NCBI GenBank assembly: GCA_030603035.1
Contig: JAUVYQ010000028.1
Location: 1-21,655, forward strand
Source of the DNA: Phycisphaerae bacterium
GTDB lineage: Bacteria > Planctomycetota > Phycisphaerae > Sedimentisphaerales > SG8-4
Length of the DNA: 21,655 nt
Direction of reading: 5' to 3'
Position numbers and translations under genes: made by a program. Positions within the stretch are counted from its first letter, which is position 1. Each line of letters begins with the position of its first letter. Of this stretch, positions 1 to 7,521 are shown piece by piece. The notes below the pieces were generated by a model that had not been told where the DNA came from, searched no databases, and worked only from the letters and a program-made list of their open reading frames with translations.

Positions 1-2
1 AC

Positions 3-128
3 ACAATTCTACAGATTCTGAGCGTGACCTTATTCGAGAAAGTGTCTATTTTACAAGTACTTATGGAAGCCGGCTACAAAACTGATGGCACTGGTTTTTG
101 TAACCAGTTAATGTTATTCGACTTATAA
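3..128 (+). CDS. IS4-like transposase, C-terminal end (partial)
   Basis: An open frame enters from the left edge and ends with TAA at 126-128, giving the last 41 residues of a protein. It contains QILSVTLFEK near its start and ends NQLMLFDL. This QIL(S)xxLFEK...NQLxLFD tail is what I recall from the C-terminus of IS4-type DDE transposases. The catalytic DDE residues would lie outside the window, so I cannot say whether the gene is intact. It points toward the division cluster and ends 76 bases before the next gene. The family call rests on pattern memory of this tail; the frame and stop are seen directly. Confidence 0.7.
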   Translation, partial: TILQILSVTLFEKVSILQVLMEAGYKTDGTGFCNQLMLFDL

Positions 129-141
129 CCGGACAGTAGTG
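123..141 (+). mobile_element. probable right end of the IS4-like element
   Basis: Directly after the transposase stop codon comes AACCGGACAGTAGTG (127-141). It resembles the CCGGACA-type terminal inverted repeats of many IS4-family elements. The matching left end and the target duplication are outside the window, so the exact boundary is inferred. Confidence 0.4.
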
Positions 142-161
142 GTATGGAGTAAAAGTTGCTA

Positions 162-189
162 TGTCATTGCTGCTTGCGCGGGAATGACA
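162..189. repeat. REP-like palindrome, copy 1
   Basis: TGTCATT (162-168) and AATGACA (183-189) form a 7-base inverted repeat around a GC-rich centre with GCGGGAATGACA. It resembles the dispersed element seen again at 4471-4495 and 12871-12895. Translated, it gives the CAGMTK string often produced by this repeat class. It lies between the IS end and the ribosome binding site of the next gene. Confidence 0.55.
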
Positions 190-204
190 AAAGAAGGAGG
201 CAAA

Positions 205-414
205 ATGATTGAAGGCGATTCGAACCATTGTCAGATTGTAAGAGATAGTATCGTTGGTAAAAGGGCGGTTGACGAACGGACCTTTGCCTCGCTGGCAATT
301 CTTACCGAGCGGCTGGAACGGTTGAAAAATCTCGATAAGATTTTTGGCGACGTTGAATTTTCGTCCGCTGTTAAAAAACTTAAAGGTCAGAAAAACGCAG
401 TAGCCGTAGGATGA
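205..414 (+). CDS. small protein of unknown function upstream of rsmH
   Basis: A 69-residue frame that I do not recognise. The start was chosen because AAGAAGGAGG (191-200) is a strong ribosome binding site five bases before the ATG at 205. The frame stays open upstream to 139, but that part lies on the palindromic repeat and has no binding site. The protein is soluble, with no signal or membrane segment. It has a central charged helical stretch (about residues 26-60, with ILTERLERLKNLDKIF) and a basic C-terminus. It occupies the place where mraZ usually precedes rsmH but shows no MraZ AbrB-fold motif. The last 60 bases before rsmH hold a degenerate A-rich stretch and no other gene. Confidence 0.55.
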   Translation: MIEGDSNHCQIVRDSIVGKRAVDERTFASLAILTERLERLKNLDKIFGDVEFSSAVKKLKGQKNAVAVG

Positions 415-475
415 AATTAGCGGACAGCAGATAGAAAAGAAAACTAAATGCTATATTGGGTTTGCTGATTCAGGA

Positions 476-1375
476 GTGAATAGCTCGGCTGTAGAACATA
501 TTCCCGTTCTTGCGGGAGCGTTAGCCGAACAGATAAACTTACCGCTGGATGGGGTGATGGTCGATGCGACCATAGGACAGGGAGGTCATAGTTTTCTGTT
601 CGGTAAAACCCTGGGCCCTGAGGGAGTTATCATTGGTTTTGACGTCGATAAAAATGCTATCCGAAGGGCCCATTTTAGATTAAAGGACCTTGCTTGCAGG
701 GTTATTTTAATTTGTGCTAATTTTTCTCAAATCAGCGAGCAAGTCCACAAGCAGGGGATAGAAAAGGTTGATTTTATATTGGCGGATTTGGGCGTCTGCT
801 CGGCACATTTGGCTGATGTGAGGATGGGTCTCAGCTTCCAGACGGATATGCCGCTGGATATGAGAATTGACAAAAGATTAAAGACCACCGCTGCCGATAT
901 AGTTAATAGAGGGGATGAAAAATCGTTAGCTGATTTGATTTACAAGTTCGGTGAGGACAGAGGCTCGCGGCGGATTGCGCGGTTTATCGTTCGGGAGCGC
1001 CGGAGCCGTCCGATAACCACAACCGGGCAACTGTCGGCGATAGTCTGCCGGGCATTAGGACGGTCGGGGCGAAAGCGCAGGATACACCCGGCAACCAGAA
1101 CTTTTCAGGCGCTGAGAATCGCAGTCAATAAGGAGCTGGAGAATTTGGCGAAGCTGCTTGCTTCAGTACCGGAGCTGCTGAGGGAAAATAGCCGCATAGC
1201 CGTCATTAGCTTTCACAGCCTGGAAGATAGATTGGTTAAGAACAATTTCAAGCAAAATGAAAGCGAGAGCATTTACAAGATTATAACAAAGAAGCCGATT
1301 GTGCCGACGCGAAAGGAAATTGCCGATAATCGGCGAGCAAGGAGCGCAAAGTTAAGGATTGCACAAAAGATATAG
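476..1375 (+). CDS. rsmH: 16S rRNA (cytosine-1402-N4)-methyltransferase RsmH (MraW)
   Basis: SAM-dependent methyltransferase that modifies C1402 of 16S rRNA in the ribosomal P site. It is classically the second gene of the dcw cluster. The 299-residue length is normal for the family. Visible motifs are HIPVL near the N-terminus, the SAM loop DATIGQGGHS (30-39; most members have GGGGH), DLGVCSAHL (104-112), PLDMRID (126-132), the IHPATRTFQALRI block (203-215), ISFHSLEDRLVK (244-255) and a RRARSAKLR tail. The start is a GTG at 476. An AGGAG sits almost against it, too close to be ideal, but no other in-frame start lies nearby upstream. The next gene follows after 118 bases, which contain an 8-base-period repeat and an A-rich heptad array. 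Confidence 0.96.
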   Translation: MNSSAVEHIPVLAGALAEQINLPLDGVMVDATIGQGGHSFLFGKTLGPEGVIIGFDVDKNAIRRAHFRLKDLACRVILICANFSQISEQVHKQGIEKVDFILADLGVCSAHLADVRMGLSFQTDMPLDMRIDKRLKTTAADIVNRGDEKSLADLIYKFGEDRGSRRIARFIVRERRSRPITTTGQLSAIVCRALGRSGRKRRIHPATRTFQALRIAVNKELENLAKLLASVPELLRENSRIAVISFHSLEDRLVKNNFKQNESESIYKIITKKPIVPTRKEIADNRRARSAKLRIAQKI

Positions 1376-1493
1376 CGGATTAGTGAATTAGTGAATTAGT
1401 TAATTGAGGATTCCTGACTCAGCAATTGACGAAGCTTCTTCGCGAGCTCGGCGGTAAAAAATAAAAAGCAAAAAGTAAAAATGGAGTTTCATT

Positions 1494-2303
1494 ATGACTT
1501 CCGATGCCAAAATTGGATTGCTGTTAGGTCTGGTCTTTATATTTATCATTGCATTTTTAATCAATGGTCTGCCGAGCTTTCACAATAGCAGAAACAATAA
1601 TGGGCTGACTACCAATGGGGTTGGTTTGCAGAATAATCCGCCGGGTCTTGCGGCGCCGGAGCGTAAGGTTATCAATTGGACAAACTCGATTGAAAAGCAA
1701 AGCACGGAAGTTCTGACACCACCGATGGGCGAGCCGAATATTCGCTTCCAAACACCGTTATCGCAGAACCCTGCGGTCGTCAAAAAAGAGAACCCTGCGA
1801 CTCTGAACGAGAGCCATAAAGTCAAACCGAGCAAAGCGGCCCTGCCGAAAATTTATGTTGTCGTCGATGGTGATAATCTGGCGGTCATAGCCAAGAAGTT
1901 TTATGGTGATGAAGAGGGTAACAGAACAATAAACGTTACGAGGATATTTCAGGCCAATCGCAAGCTGCTGGGATCGCCTGATGAAATTTGTGTCGGGCAA
2001 AAACTTATCATACCGCCGCTGCCGGCTTCGGCGCCGGATAAAAGCAAAACTGAGAAGGTCTTTCCCGCATCAATCTTCAAGAAGGTCAAATCTATTGGTG
2101 AAAGGTATCTTTCGTCAGACGGCCGCAAAGCCAAGCAAATCAAGCGGTACGTTGTGCGGGAAGATGATAATTTGTGGCGAATTGCTGCCGAGCAGCTTGG
2201 AGACGGCAGCCGGTACACCGAAATAGGCAAACTAAATGCTGATATTTTAGACGACGAGGACACTCTCTCCATTGGGATGCGTTTGAAGATGCCGGCCCGA
2301 TAA
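1494..2303 (+). CDS. membrane-anchored protein with two LysM domains
   Basis: A 269-residue protein with an N-terminal membrane anchor (about residues 7-24), a low-complexity Pro/Asn-rich linker to about 118, and two LysM modules (about 119-175 and 217-268). The modules start with YVVVDGDNLAVIAKKFYG and RYVVREDDNLWRIAAEQLG and end with VGQKLIIPP and IGMRLKMP. LysM binds the N-acetylglucosamine strands of peptidoglycan, so the protein probably tethers the inner membrane to septal wall. No catalytic domain is present. TGGAG lies eight bases before the ATG. Its place between rsmH and the ftsL-like gene suggests a divisome role; that is inference from context. Confidence 0.88.
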   Translation: MTSDAKIGLLLGLVFIFIIAFLINGLPSFHNSRNNNGLTTNGVGLQNNPPGLAAPERKVINWTNSIEKQSTEVLTPPMGEPNIRFQTPLSQNPAVVKKENPATLNESHKVKPSKAALPKIYVVVDGDNLAVIAKKFYGDEEGNRTINVTRIFQANRKLLGSPDEICVGQKLIIPPLPASAPDKSKTEKVFPASIFKKVKSIGERYLSSDGRKAKQIKRYVVREDDNLWRIAAEQLGDGSRYTEIGKLNADILDDEDTLSIGMRLKMPAR

Positions 2304-2310
2304 AAGTATT

Positions 2311-2359
2311 TCGTGGTTCGTGTCTCGTGGTTTGATTCACGATTCACGATTCACGATTT
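2311..2359. repeat. heptad-period array between LysM gene and ftsL
   Basis: Seven consecutive 7-base units with related words: TCGTGGT, TCGTGTC, TCGTGGT, TTGATTC, ACGATTC (twice) and ACGATTT. It begins eight bases after the LysM stop codon and ends 20 bases before the chosen ftsL start. Confidence 0.8.
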
Positions 2360-2379
2360 ACCTGTTTGGTGGGCAAATT

Positions 2380-2601
2380 ATGAGATTGCGGTTTCGTTTT
2401 GTTTTTGTTGTTTTTTATTTTACGGCTGTTTTGATTTTTGCCGTTTATCTTCGCAGCGTCAACAATCGCATTTTCAACAAGCTTTCCACCATCAGTACCG
2501 AACAAGGGCGGTTAGAACAACAACTTCGTCAGAAACAACTACAACTGGAAGATTTAATAAATCCCGCCGCCGTATCGGAACGTCTTAACGGTAGTGAATA
2601 G
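2380..2601 (+). CDS. ftsL: FtsL-like divisome protein
   Basis: A 73-residue bitopic membrane protein with a short basic cytoplasmic tip (MRLRFRF), one membrane segment (about 7-24) and a coiled coil (about 25-60). It ends with a block like the LEDLxxPxxxxER end of FtsL. FtsL sequences are poorly conserved, so the call uses size, topology and position between rsmH and ftsI. In the divisome FtsL pairs with FtsB and stimulates the FtsW-FtsI synthase. The ATG at 2380 is preferred; the frame extends up to 2320, but that part is translated repeat array. The stop codon at 2599-2601 falls inside the next heptad array, so the last residues may derive from repeat. Confidence 0.7.
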   Translation: MRLRFRFVFVVFYFTAVLIFAVYLRSVNNRIFNKLSTISTEQGRLEQQLRQKQLQLEDLINPAAVSERLNGSE

Positions 2602-2619
2602 TCGTTAGTGAATAGTATT
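2592..2619. repeat. heptad-period array over the ftsL stop codon
   Basis: Four 7-base units: TAGTGAA, TAGTCGT, TAGTGAA, TAGTATT. The ftsL stop TAG is the start of the second unit. Confidence 0.7.
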
Positions 2620-2639
2620 TTGTAGAGGTTAACGCGCAA

Positions 2640-2681
2640 CTAACGACTAAAGAGTAACAATCAAATACTAACGACTAAACA
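2640..2681. repeat. heptad-period array abutting the ftsI start
   Basis: Six 7-base units: CTAACGA, CTAAAGA, GTAACAA, TCAAATA, CTAACGA, CTAAACA. The last unit ends at 2681 and the TTG start of ftsI begins at 2682. The array leaves no recognisable ribosome binding site. Confidence 0.7.
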
Positions 2682-4394
2682 TTGAAAAGCGTTCGGATTA
2701 TCATTTTCTGCTTTATGTTTTTGATTGTGGCATTTTTGTCGCTGGGGGGGCGGTGCTTTTATCTACAGCTTCTCAAGAACGACCATTATGTTGGCGTTTC
2801 TACAAAGCAATTGCAGGGGTGGGTTGCACGGAAGCCACAACGCGGCGTGATTCTTGATTGTCAGGGCAGGATGTTGGCTGCGAGCAATAGGAAGCTAACC
2901 ATTTTTGCCGAGCCGCGAGTTATAAAGGACCCCAAAAGCACATCCACCGAACTTGCGCCAATACTGGATATGGGCGCACACGAAATCTGTAAGCTCATTA
3001 TGGAGGGCAAAAATCCGGGCTTTGTAAAAATCAAGGTCGGTACGGGGGCGGAGCAGAGCATTGCCGCCGGCAAAATCTACGGTATCGGCGTCCAACCCGA
3101 CTGGGAAAGACATTATCCAATGCGGCGTCTGGCGGCGCATATTGTCGGTTTTACAAGTGTTGACAACCGGGGTTTGGGCGGAATCGAATTACAATACGAC
3201 GAGGAGCTTGGCGGCGTGGGGGCGCAGAACATTTACTTTGCCGATGCGTTTCGTCGACCGATTCGCCCCTACCTGGGACAAGCAGGGCAAAACTCACGTT
3301 TGGCCAATGGAGTCGGGATTATCTTGACGCTCGATGCCAGCATCCAGCAGTTTGCGCGGGCCGAGCTTGTAAAGCAATACGAAAGCTATGAGGCCGAGTC
3401 GGCTGTGGCGATTGTGGCTGAGCCGAAGACGGGGGCGATTTTGGCGATGGTTTCGCTGCCTGATTTTGACCCGCGTGATGCCCGGTCAGCAGACCCGGAT
3501 ACTCTTCGCAATCGTGCGCTTAGCGACCAGTTTGAGCCGGGCAGTGTTCTAAAGCCGATAGCTGCTGCGATTGCAATCGATGCCGGCGCTGTGGGGCGGG
3601 ATGAAAAAATATTCTGCGAGTACGGCGACTATCGCGGCAGGGGCTTTGGACGAATCGGTGAGTATGGGAACCACAAATTCGGGGACTTGACGGTGCGTGA
3701 GATTCTTGTCCATTCGAGCAATATAGGGATGGCCAAAATCGGTCAAAAACTCGGCAGAGACAAACTTTATAACGGGCTGAGACTTTTTGGGTTCGGCAGA
3801 AAGATGGGTATTGATTTGCCCGGCGAGGCCGAGGGACTGTTATGGCCTGCGCGGAAGTGGACAGGCTACAGCGTAACACGGATACCTTTTGGCCAGGAAA
3901 TTTCTGTAACTGCGATTCAATTGGTTCGGGCTTTCTGCATCCTTGCCAACGGCGGTCGCGTAGTTCGCCCTTATGTGGTCAAGGCGGTAGTGGGCAGCAA
4001 TGGTGAGATTATCCAGTTGAAACGACCGCCGCCGGCCGTCGGTTATGTTGTTAAGCCGGAAGTTGCTGAATGGATTGTTACCGAGGCGCTGGTCGGCGTA
4101 GTTAATGAAGGGACGGGTAAAAAAGCGAAGCTGGAAAAATGGCAGGTGTTCGGCAAAAGCGGAACGGCCAATATAGCCAAAAGCGACGAGAGAGGTTATT
4201 CGGAGAGCGATTACGTTGCCTCTTTCGCAGCAGGAGCGCCGGCAGAGGAGCCGGCCGTGGTGGTCCTGGTTTCAATCTACAAGCCGAACGTCAAACTCGG
4301 CAAGGGTTATACCGGCGGAACAGTAGCTGCGCCGGTAGCCGCCGGGATACTCGAAAAAACCCTTAACTACCTCGAAAAACGTCAGGGCCGTTAG
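2682..4394 (+). CDS. ftsI: FtsI / PBP3-type peptidoglycan D,D-transpeptidase
   Basis: A class B penicillin-binding protein that crosslinks septal peptidoglycan with FtsW. Of its 570 residues, about 4-22 form the membrane anchor. RGVILDCQGRMLA (54-66) begins the dimerisation region and the transpeptidase domain covers about 220-560. Active-site motifs are complete: SVLK with nucleophile S288 and K291, SSN at 345-347, and KSGT at 492-495. There is no PASTA tail. The start is TTG at 2682, the first possible one after an in-frame TAA at 2676; an ATG at residue 12 would cut the anchor. It is the last plus-strand gene; murE, which usually follows, is absent. The heptad array before it removes any clear ribosome binding site, so the start is moderately certain. 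Confidence 0.93.
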   Translation: MKSVRIIIFCFMFLIVAFLSLGGRCFYLQLLKNDHYVGVSTKQLQGWVARKPQRGVILDCQGRMLAASNRKLTIFAEPRVIKDPKSTSTELAPILDMGAHEICKLIMEGKNPGFVKIKVGTGAEQSIAAGKIYGIGVQPDWERHYPMRRLAAHIVGFTSVDNRGLGGIELQYDEELGGVGAQNIYFADAFRRPIRPYLGQAGQNSRLANGVGIILTLDASIQQFARAELVKQYESYEAESAVAIVAEPKTGAILAMVSLPDFDPRDARSADPDTLRNRALSDQFEPGSVLKPIAAAIAIDAGAVGRDEKIFCEYGDYRGRGFGRIGEYGNHKFGDLTVREILVHSSNIGMAKIGQKLGRDKLYNGLRLFGFGRKMGIDLPGEAEGLLWPARKWTGYSVTRIPFGQEISVTAIQLVRAFCILANGGRVVRPYVVKAVVGSNGEIIQLKRPPPAVGYVVKPEVAEWIVTEALVGVVNEGTGKKAKLEKWQVFGKSGTANIAKSDERGYSESDYVASFAAGAPAEEPAVVVLVSIYKPNVKLGKGYTGGTVAAPVAAGILEKTLNYLEKRQGR

Positions 4395-4470
4395 AGGTGC
4401 ATGTTATCTTTGTTGGTAAAAACCTGCTTGTTTTGCTTGTATGGTTATGTCAGTGGTTGCTCAAAAGCGT

Positions 4471-4495
4471 GGATTCCTGCTTTCGCAGGAATGAC
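4471..4495. repeat. REP-like hairpin, copy 2, between convergent genes
   Basis: ATTCCTGC (4473-4480), loop TTTC, GCAGGAAT (4485-4492) is a perfect 8-bp hairpin followed by GACA. It lies in the 245-base gap between ftsI and mrdA, which converge. No T-run follows on either strand, so it is not a classical terminator. 22 of 25 bases match the minus-strand copy in lnt at 12871-12895. Confidence 0.75.
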
Positions 4496-4639
4496 ATTGT
4501 GGTTCTTGGCGTCTGTTCATTGTCTAAAAACTTTGTAACAACAACTTGGTAGCTATGCTTTCAATAATGATAGTTTATTGACGGGGATTTGCCAGAACAA
4601 TTTTCACTGTCGCTTTTTTTGCACAAATGGCATTTGATT

Positions 4640-6862
4640 TTATTCTGTTGTCAGGCTGGCGTCGCCTATGTAGCCGGCTTCGATGCAGAACTGTATGATG
4701 TCACGTGCTAAAGGCCCTGCATCGCTTGAGCCGTGCTGGCCGCCTTCGACGACAACGGCAATTGCAATGGCCCGGCCTGTGGCGTCTTTGGCAAAGCCGG
4801 CGAACCAGGCATTGTCCGGCTGTTCCGTTGAGCCGGTTTTGCCATAAACGTTTATGCCCTGACCGGCAAGGCCGCTGTGGACAAATTCCTTGTAAGCTGT
4901 TCCGCCGGGCTCGTTGACAACAGCGCTCATACCATTGTGGATTACATCTAAAGTCTGTTGAGAGATGCCGAGGGCCCCGCCAGAGGTGGGGAAATTCGAA
5001 ATTCGAAATTCGAAATTCGAAATTTCCTTAAGCAGCCTTGGCTGTTTAAGGATTCCGCCCCGGGCGATAGCCGCCATTGCGTTTGCCACCTGCAGCGGTG
5101 TAGCTCGAAGATTGCCCTGGCCTATGCCGAAAAGTCTTCTTTCGCCCGCTTGAAGACGCGGTATCTGCTCAAAGCGTGAGATTTTGCCCTTTGGAATGCT
5201 GGTTGAGATTTGCCCCTGTGCCTGTCTAAAATCTCGTTGCTCGATGCTTGATGCTCGATGCTCGTTGCTCGATGCTCGATGCTCGTTGCTCGATTCTCGA
5301 TTCTCGATTCTCGATTCTCGATGCTCGTTGCTCGTTGCATGAAGTGCCGGGGCGAGCAGGATTTTGTGTCCGTAGCCGAAGTTGAAGAGCCATTGCTGCA
5401 GGACTGACGGGTCGATTCTGTCTGCAAGGCGTGAAAAATAGATGTTGCAACTGCCCTTGATGGCGTTGTGAGCATAATTTTCCCACTTACCGCTATGGCC
5501 TGTCTTATATTTATTGTATATCCAGCAGCTCGGCCATTCTCTTGGCGCCTTTTGAGCCAGACAGGGGATAGTTTCATACGGAGTGATTTTGCCGGATTCG
5601 AGCCCGGCGATAAGAATCAGCGGTTTTATAACTGAGCCGGGCGGATACTGTTTGTTTATCGCTCGATTACGCAGCGGCTCGTTTGGGTCGTTAGCGAGGT
5701 CGCCGTAGTCATACCTGGCACGGTTCAAATCGAAAACCGGAAGTGAAACCAGTGCGAGAATATCGCCCGTTGCAACCTCAATCACAACCGCTGCCGTGGG
5801 TGCCGTGCAATTGGCGTTAAACCTGCAGTCGGCGAGATAATCTTCTATCTTCTTTTGAAGCTCGATGTCCAGTGAAAGCTGCACGTCTTCTCCAAACTTT
5901 GGCTCTGTTCGATTTTTGAGCACGCGGTCTATGTCCCACTCTTCCTGGCCACGCCTGCCTCGCAGGATGGTTTCACAAACATACTCGACTCCATCTTCGC
6001 GTCCGCAGACTTCGTCGTCCAGATAGCTTGATAATTTGTTGCCTTCGAAGAGCTTTTTATCGTGTGGTTGTGCCGGGCCGACCCAGCCGATTGTTTGAGC
6101 AGCAGCCGGGCCGTAAGGATAAAACCTGTGTCCTTTCGGCAAAATTTCAACCCCATCAACGTCCATAAATTCCAGTTGAGCGGTAAAGATATCGTCGTCA
6201 GTTTTTAACTCCAGCAGCGGCCAGTATTTGTGCATCTCCGCGATGTTGGTCTGGTCTATGAGCATAAGGCGATCATTGGGATTGTGGCAGTGTTTCTCGA
6301 AATCTGCAATGAAATCAGAAGGTTTGACATTGAACAGATTGTCCTTGTATTTTTCAAACAGAGCCGATTTTGAGCACTTCTGTCGCCAGGCCTGAAATAT
6401 GCGTAAATTCCATATTCGGTTGTTTATTCGGTTAATTCTGTTCTGGACATCTTCGCGTTCGAGCCCAAAGTGTACGCATTTATCAATTATCTGCTGCAAA
6501 TCTTCAAGTTTGGTCAGAATTTCTTTCGTTACTTTGTTTCTTGCTTCGTCCGGGTTATTTCTTTGGGCGGCTCTAAGCAGTTTTGCCTGTTGGACACGCT
6601 CATCAAAGAAGGAGCTGAGCCGGTAGTTTATATGGAGGTGAAATTGCGGCTCGTCGAGGGCCAATACCCTGCCCTTTCTGTCGAGTATTCCACCTCTGAT
6701 GGTCTTAAGCCGGCGGGAGCGGCCTCTCTGGCGCTTCAGCTCTTCGATTTCATCCTGAAGGGATGAATCGGGCAGCAACTGCATTTGTATCAGGCGGAGC
6801 AGACAGAGAAGCAGAAGCGCTGTGCTGAGGATTACAAAGATTTTGATTCGTTTATCGTACAT
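4640..6862 (-). CDS. mrdA: PBP2-type peptidoglycan D,D-transpeptidase (elongasome) with translated repeat insertions
   Basis: Class B PBP that works with RodA and MreBCD in side-wall synthesis. It has 740 residues, well above the usual ~630. Residues 6-24 form the membrane anchor, RGGILDRKGRVLA (56-68) opens the pedestal, and a charged helical region follows (about 85-190). The transpeptidase motifs are complete: SVIK (S410, K413), SCN (471-473), KTGS (675-678). Excess length includes a translated heptad array at about residues 508-543, between SCN and KTG, with a 7-residue period, and a second (ISNFEFRISNF, 614-624). ATG 6862 lies 17 bases after the mreD stop; a GTG at 6922 would overlap mreD by 43 bases. 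It ends the mre operon. Confidence 0.94.
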   Translation of the reverse strand: MYDKRIKIFVILSTALLLLCLLRLIQMQLLPDSSLQDEIEELKRQRGRSRRLKTIRGGILDRKGRVLALDEPQFHLHINYRLSSFFDERVQQAKLLRAAQRNNPDEARNKVTKEILTKLEDLQQIIDKCVHFGLEREDVQNRINRINNRIWNLRIFQAWRQKCSKSALFEKYKDNLFNVKPSDFIADFEKHCHNPNDRLMLIDQTNIAEMHKYWPLLELKTDDDIFTAQLEFMDVDGVEILPKGHRFYPYGPAAAQTIGWVGPAQPHDKKLFEGNKLSSYLDDEVCGREDGVEYVCETILRGRRGQEEWDIDRVLKNRTEPKFGEDVQLSLDIELQKKIEDYLADCRFNANCTAPTAAVVIEVATGDILALVSLPVFDLNRARYDYGDLANDPNEPLRNRAINKQYPPGSVIKPLILIAGLESGKITPYETIPCLAQKAPREWPSCWIYNKYKTGHSGKWENYAHNAIKGSCNIYFSRLADRIDPSVLQQWLFNFGYGHKILLAPALHATSNEHRESRIENRESSNEHRASSNEHRASSIEQRDFRQAQGQISTSIPKGKISRFEQIPRLQAGERRLFGIGQGNLRATPLQVANAMAAIARGGILKQPRLLKEISNFEFRISNFPTSGGALGISQQTLDVIHNGMSAVVNEPGGTAYKEFVHSGLAGQGINVYGKTGSTEQPDNAWFAGFAKDATGRAIAIAVVVEGGQHGSSDAGPLARDIIQFCIEAGYIGDASLTTE
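4991..5025. repeat. heptad array inside mrdA (GAAATTC units)
   Basis: GAAATTC four times and GAAATTT once, five 7-base units, read on the minus strand as ISNFEFRISNF. It lies just before the Gly-rich stretch TSGGALGISQQ of PBP2. Confidence 0.9.
5236..5340. repeat. 15-unit heptad array inside mrdA
   Basis: Fifteen 7-base units of the GATGCTC, GTTGCTC and GATTCTC type. The total of 105 bases equals 35 codons, so the frame is kept. On the minus strand it is read with a 7-residue period as ESRIENR, ESSNEHR, ASSNEHR, ASSIEQR. It sits in the region following FGYGHKI of the transpeptidase domain, between the SxN and KTG motifs. Confidence 0.95.
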
Positions 6863-6879
6863 ATTATTTGTTCTGCCGC

Positions 6880-7377
6880 TCAGCGCCGGCCGAAGCGAGG
6901 TGTTTTTATACGCATCCACCACCCTATCGGCAAGAATAAAAACGGCCCCACCAGGGCGGAGTACAGCGATGTTCCAAAAAGAACAGCGTATATGCCGGCC
7001 CCTGTCGGCTGCCCCTTAAGATACGTTAAAAGAAGGACCAGAACGCCGGCTAAAAAACCGGTGATAAATATCGCAGCCGACTGGTAAGCCATTTTTTTGA
7101 TAGCAATAATGCGGTGGAGGTATGCCAGGGCGGTGCCGAACAGACCAAAGCTGATTATTTGCGGCCCCATTGCAGGACCAATAATATCAGCGGCAAAACC
7201 TATCGTGAAGGAGGTTATAATCGCCTCGCTGGTGTTAGAGTAAATAGCAAAAAATACTAAAAGGATTAATAACAAATCGGGTTTGATGTTCCAAGCTGTA
7301 ACGGCAATTATATCCAGCAGACTGGCTTGCAGCACGGTAACGGTAAGAATAAAAACTGCAACCCGGAACCATCGCAT
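6880..7377 (-). CDS. mreD: rod shape-determining membrane protein MreD
   Basis: A 165-residue integral membrane protein with about five or six hydrophobic segments (roughly 5-24, 32-47, 52-70, 74-92, 100-120, 130-155). It carries the family-typical block KPDLLLILLVFFAIYSN (32-48) after the first helix. MreD links MreC to the elongation synthase complex RodA-PBP2. It lies between mreC and mrdA, the normal order. The start ATG at 7377 has GAGGA eight bases upstream. 144 bases separate it from mreC, an unusual gap for this operon, filled by heptad arrays at 7396-7430 and 7497-7524. Confidence 0.9.
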   Translation of the reverse strand: MRWFRVAVFILTVTVLQASLLDIIAVTAWNIKPDLLLILLVFFAIYSNTSEAIITSFTIGFAADIIGPAMGPQIISFGLFGTALAYLHRIIAIKKMAYQSAAIFITGFLAGVLVLLLTYLKGQPTGAGIYAVLFGTSLYSALVGPFLFLPIGWWMRIKTPRFGRR

Positions 7378-7395
7378 TTTGTATCCTCATTTAAG

Positions 7396-7430
7396 AAGCG
7401 AAAAGCGCAAAGCGAAAAATTAAAAGCTAT
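7396..7430. repeat. heptad array between mreC and mreD
   Basis: Five 7-base units: AAGCGAA, AAGCGCA, AAGCGAA, AAATTAA, AAGCTAT. A related T-rich series (TTTTAGC, TTTAAGT, TTTTAGT, TTTCTTA) at 7497-7524 runs into the mreC stop codon at 7522-7524. Confidence 0.7.
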
Positions 7431-7521
7431 TGAATTCCGCAGTTTTATCCTTTCAGGTTTTGTTTTTTGGATAAGAACAGTTCCACAGTTTTACGCTTTT
7501 AGCTTTAAGTTTTTAGTTTTC

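Noticed and set aside
139..204. N-terminal extension of the first small gene
   Set aside because: It reads through the REP-like palindrome and lacks a ribosome binding site, whereas AAGAAGGAGG precedes the ATG at 205.
2313..2588. Alternative plus-strand frame (91 residues) over ftsL
   Set aside because: Shadow frame; no membrane-coiled-coil plan and translated from the repeat array.
4473..4492. Rho-independent terminator for ftsI
   Set aside because: The hairpin is good but no T-run follows on either strand; it matches a dispersed repeat.
5236..5340. CRISPR array
   Set aside because: Units are 7 bases without spacers, and the stretch is translated within mrdA.
6863..6922. GTG start for mrdA at 6922
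   Set aside because: Would overlap mreD by 43 bases and add a polar 20-residue extension before the membrane anchor; MYDKR start fits the family.
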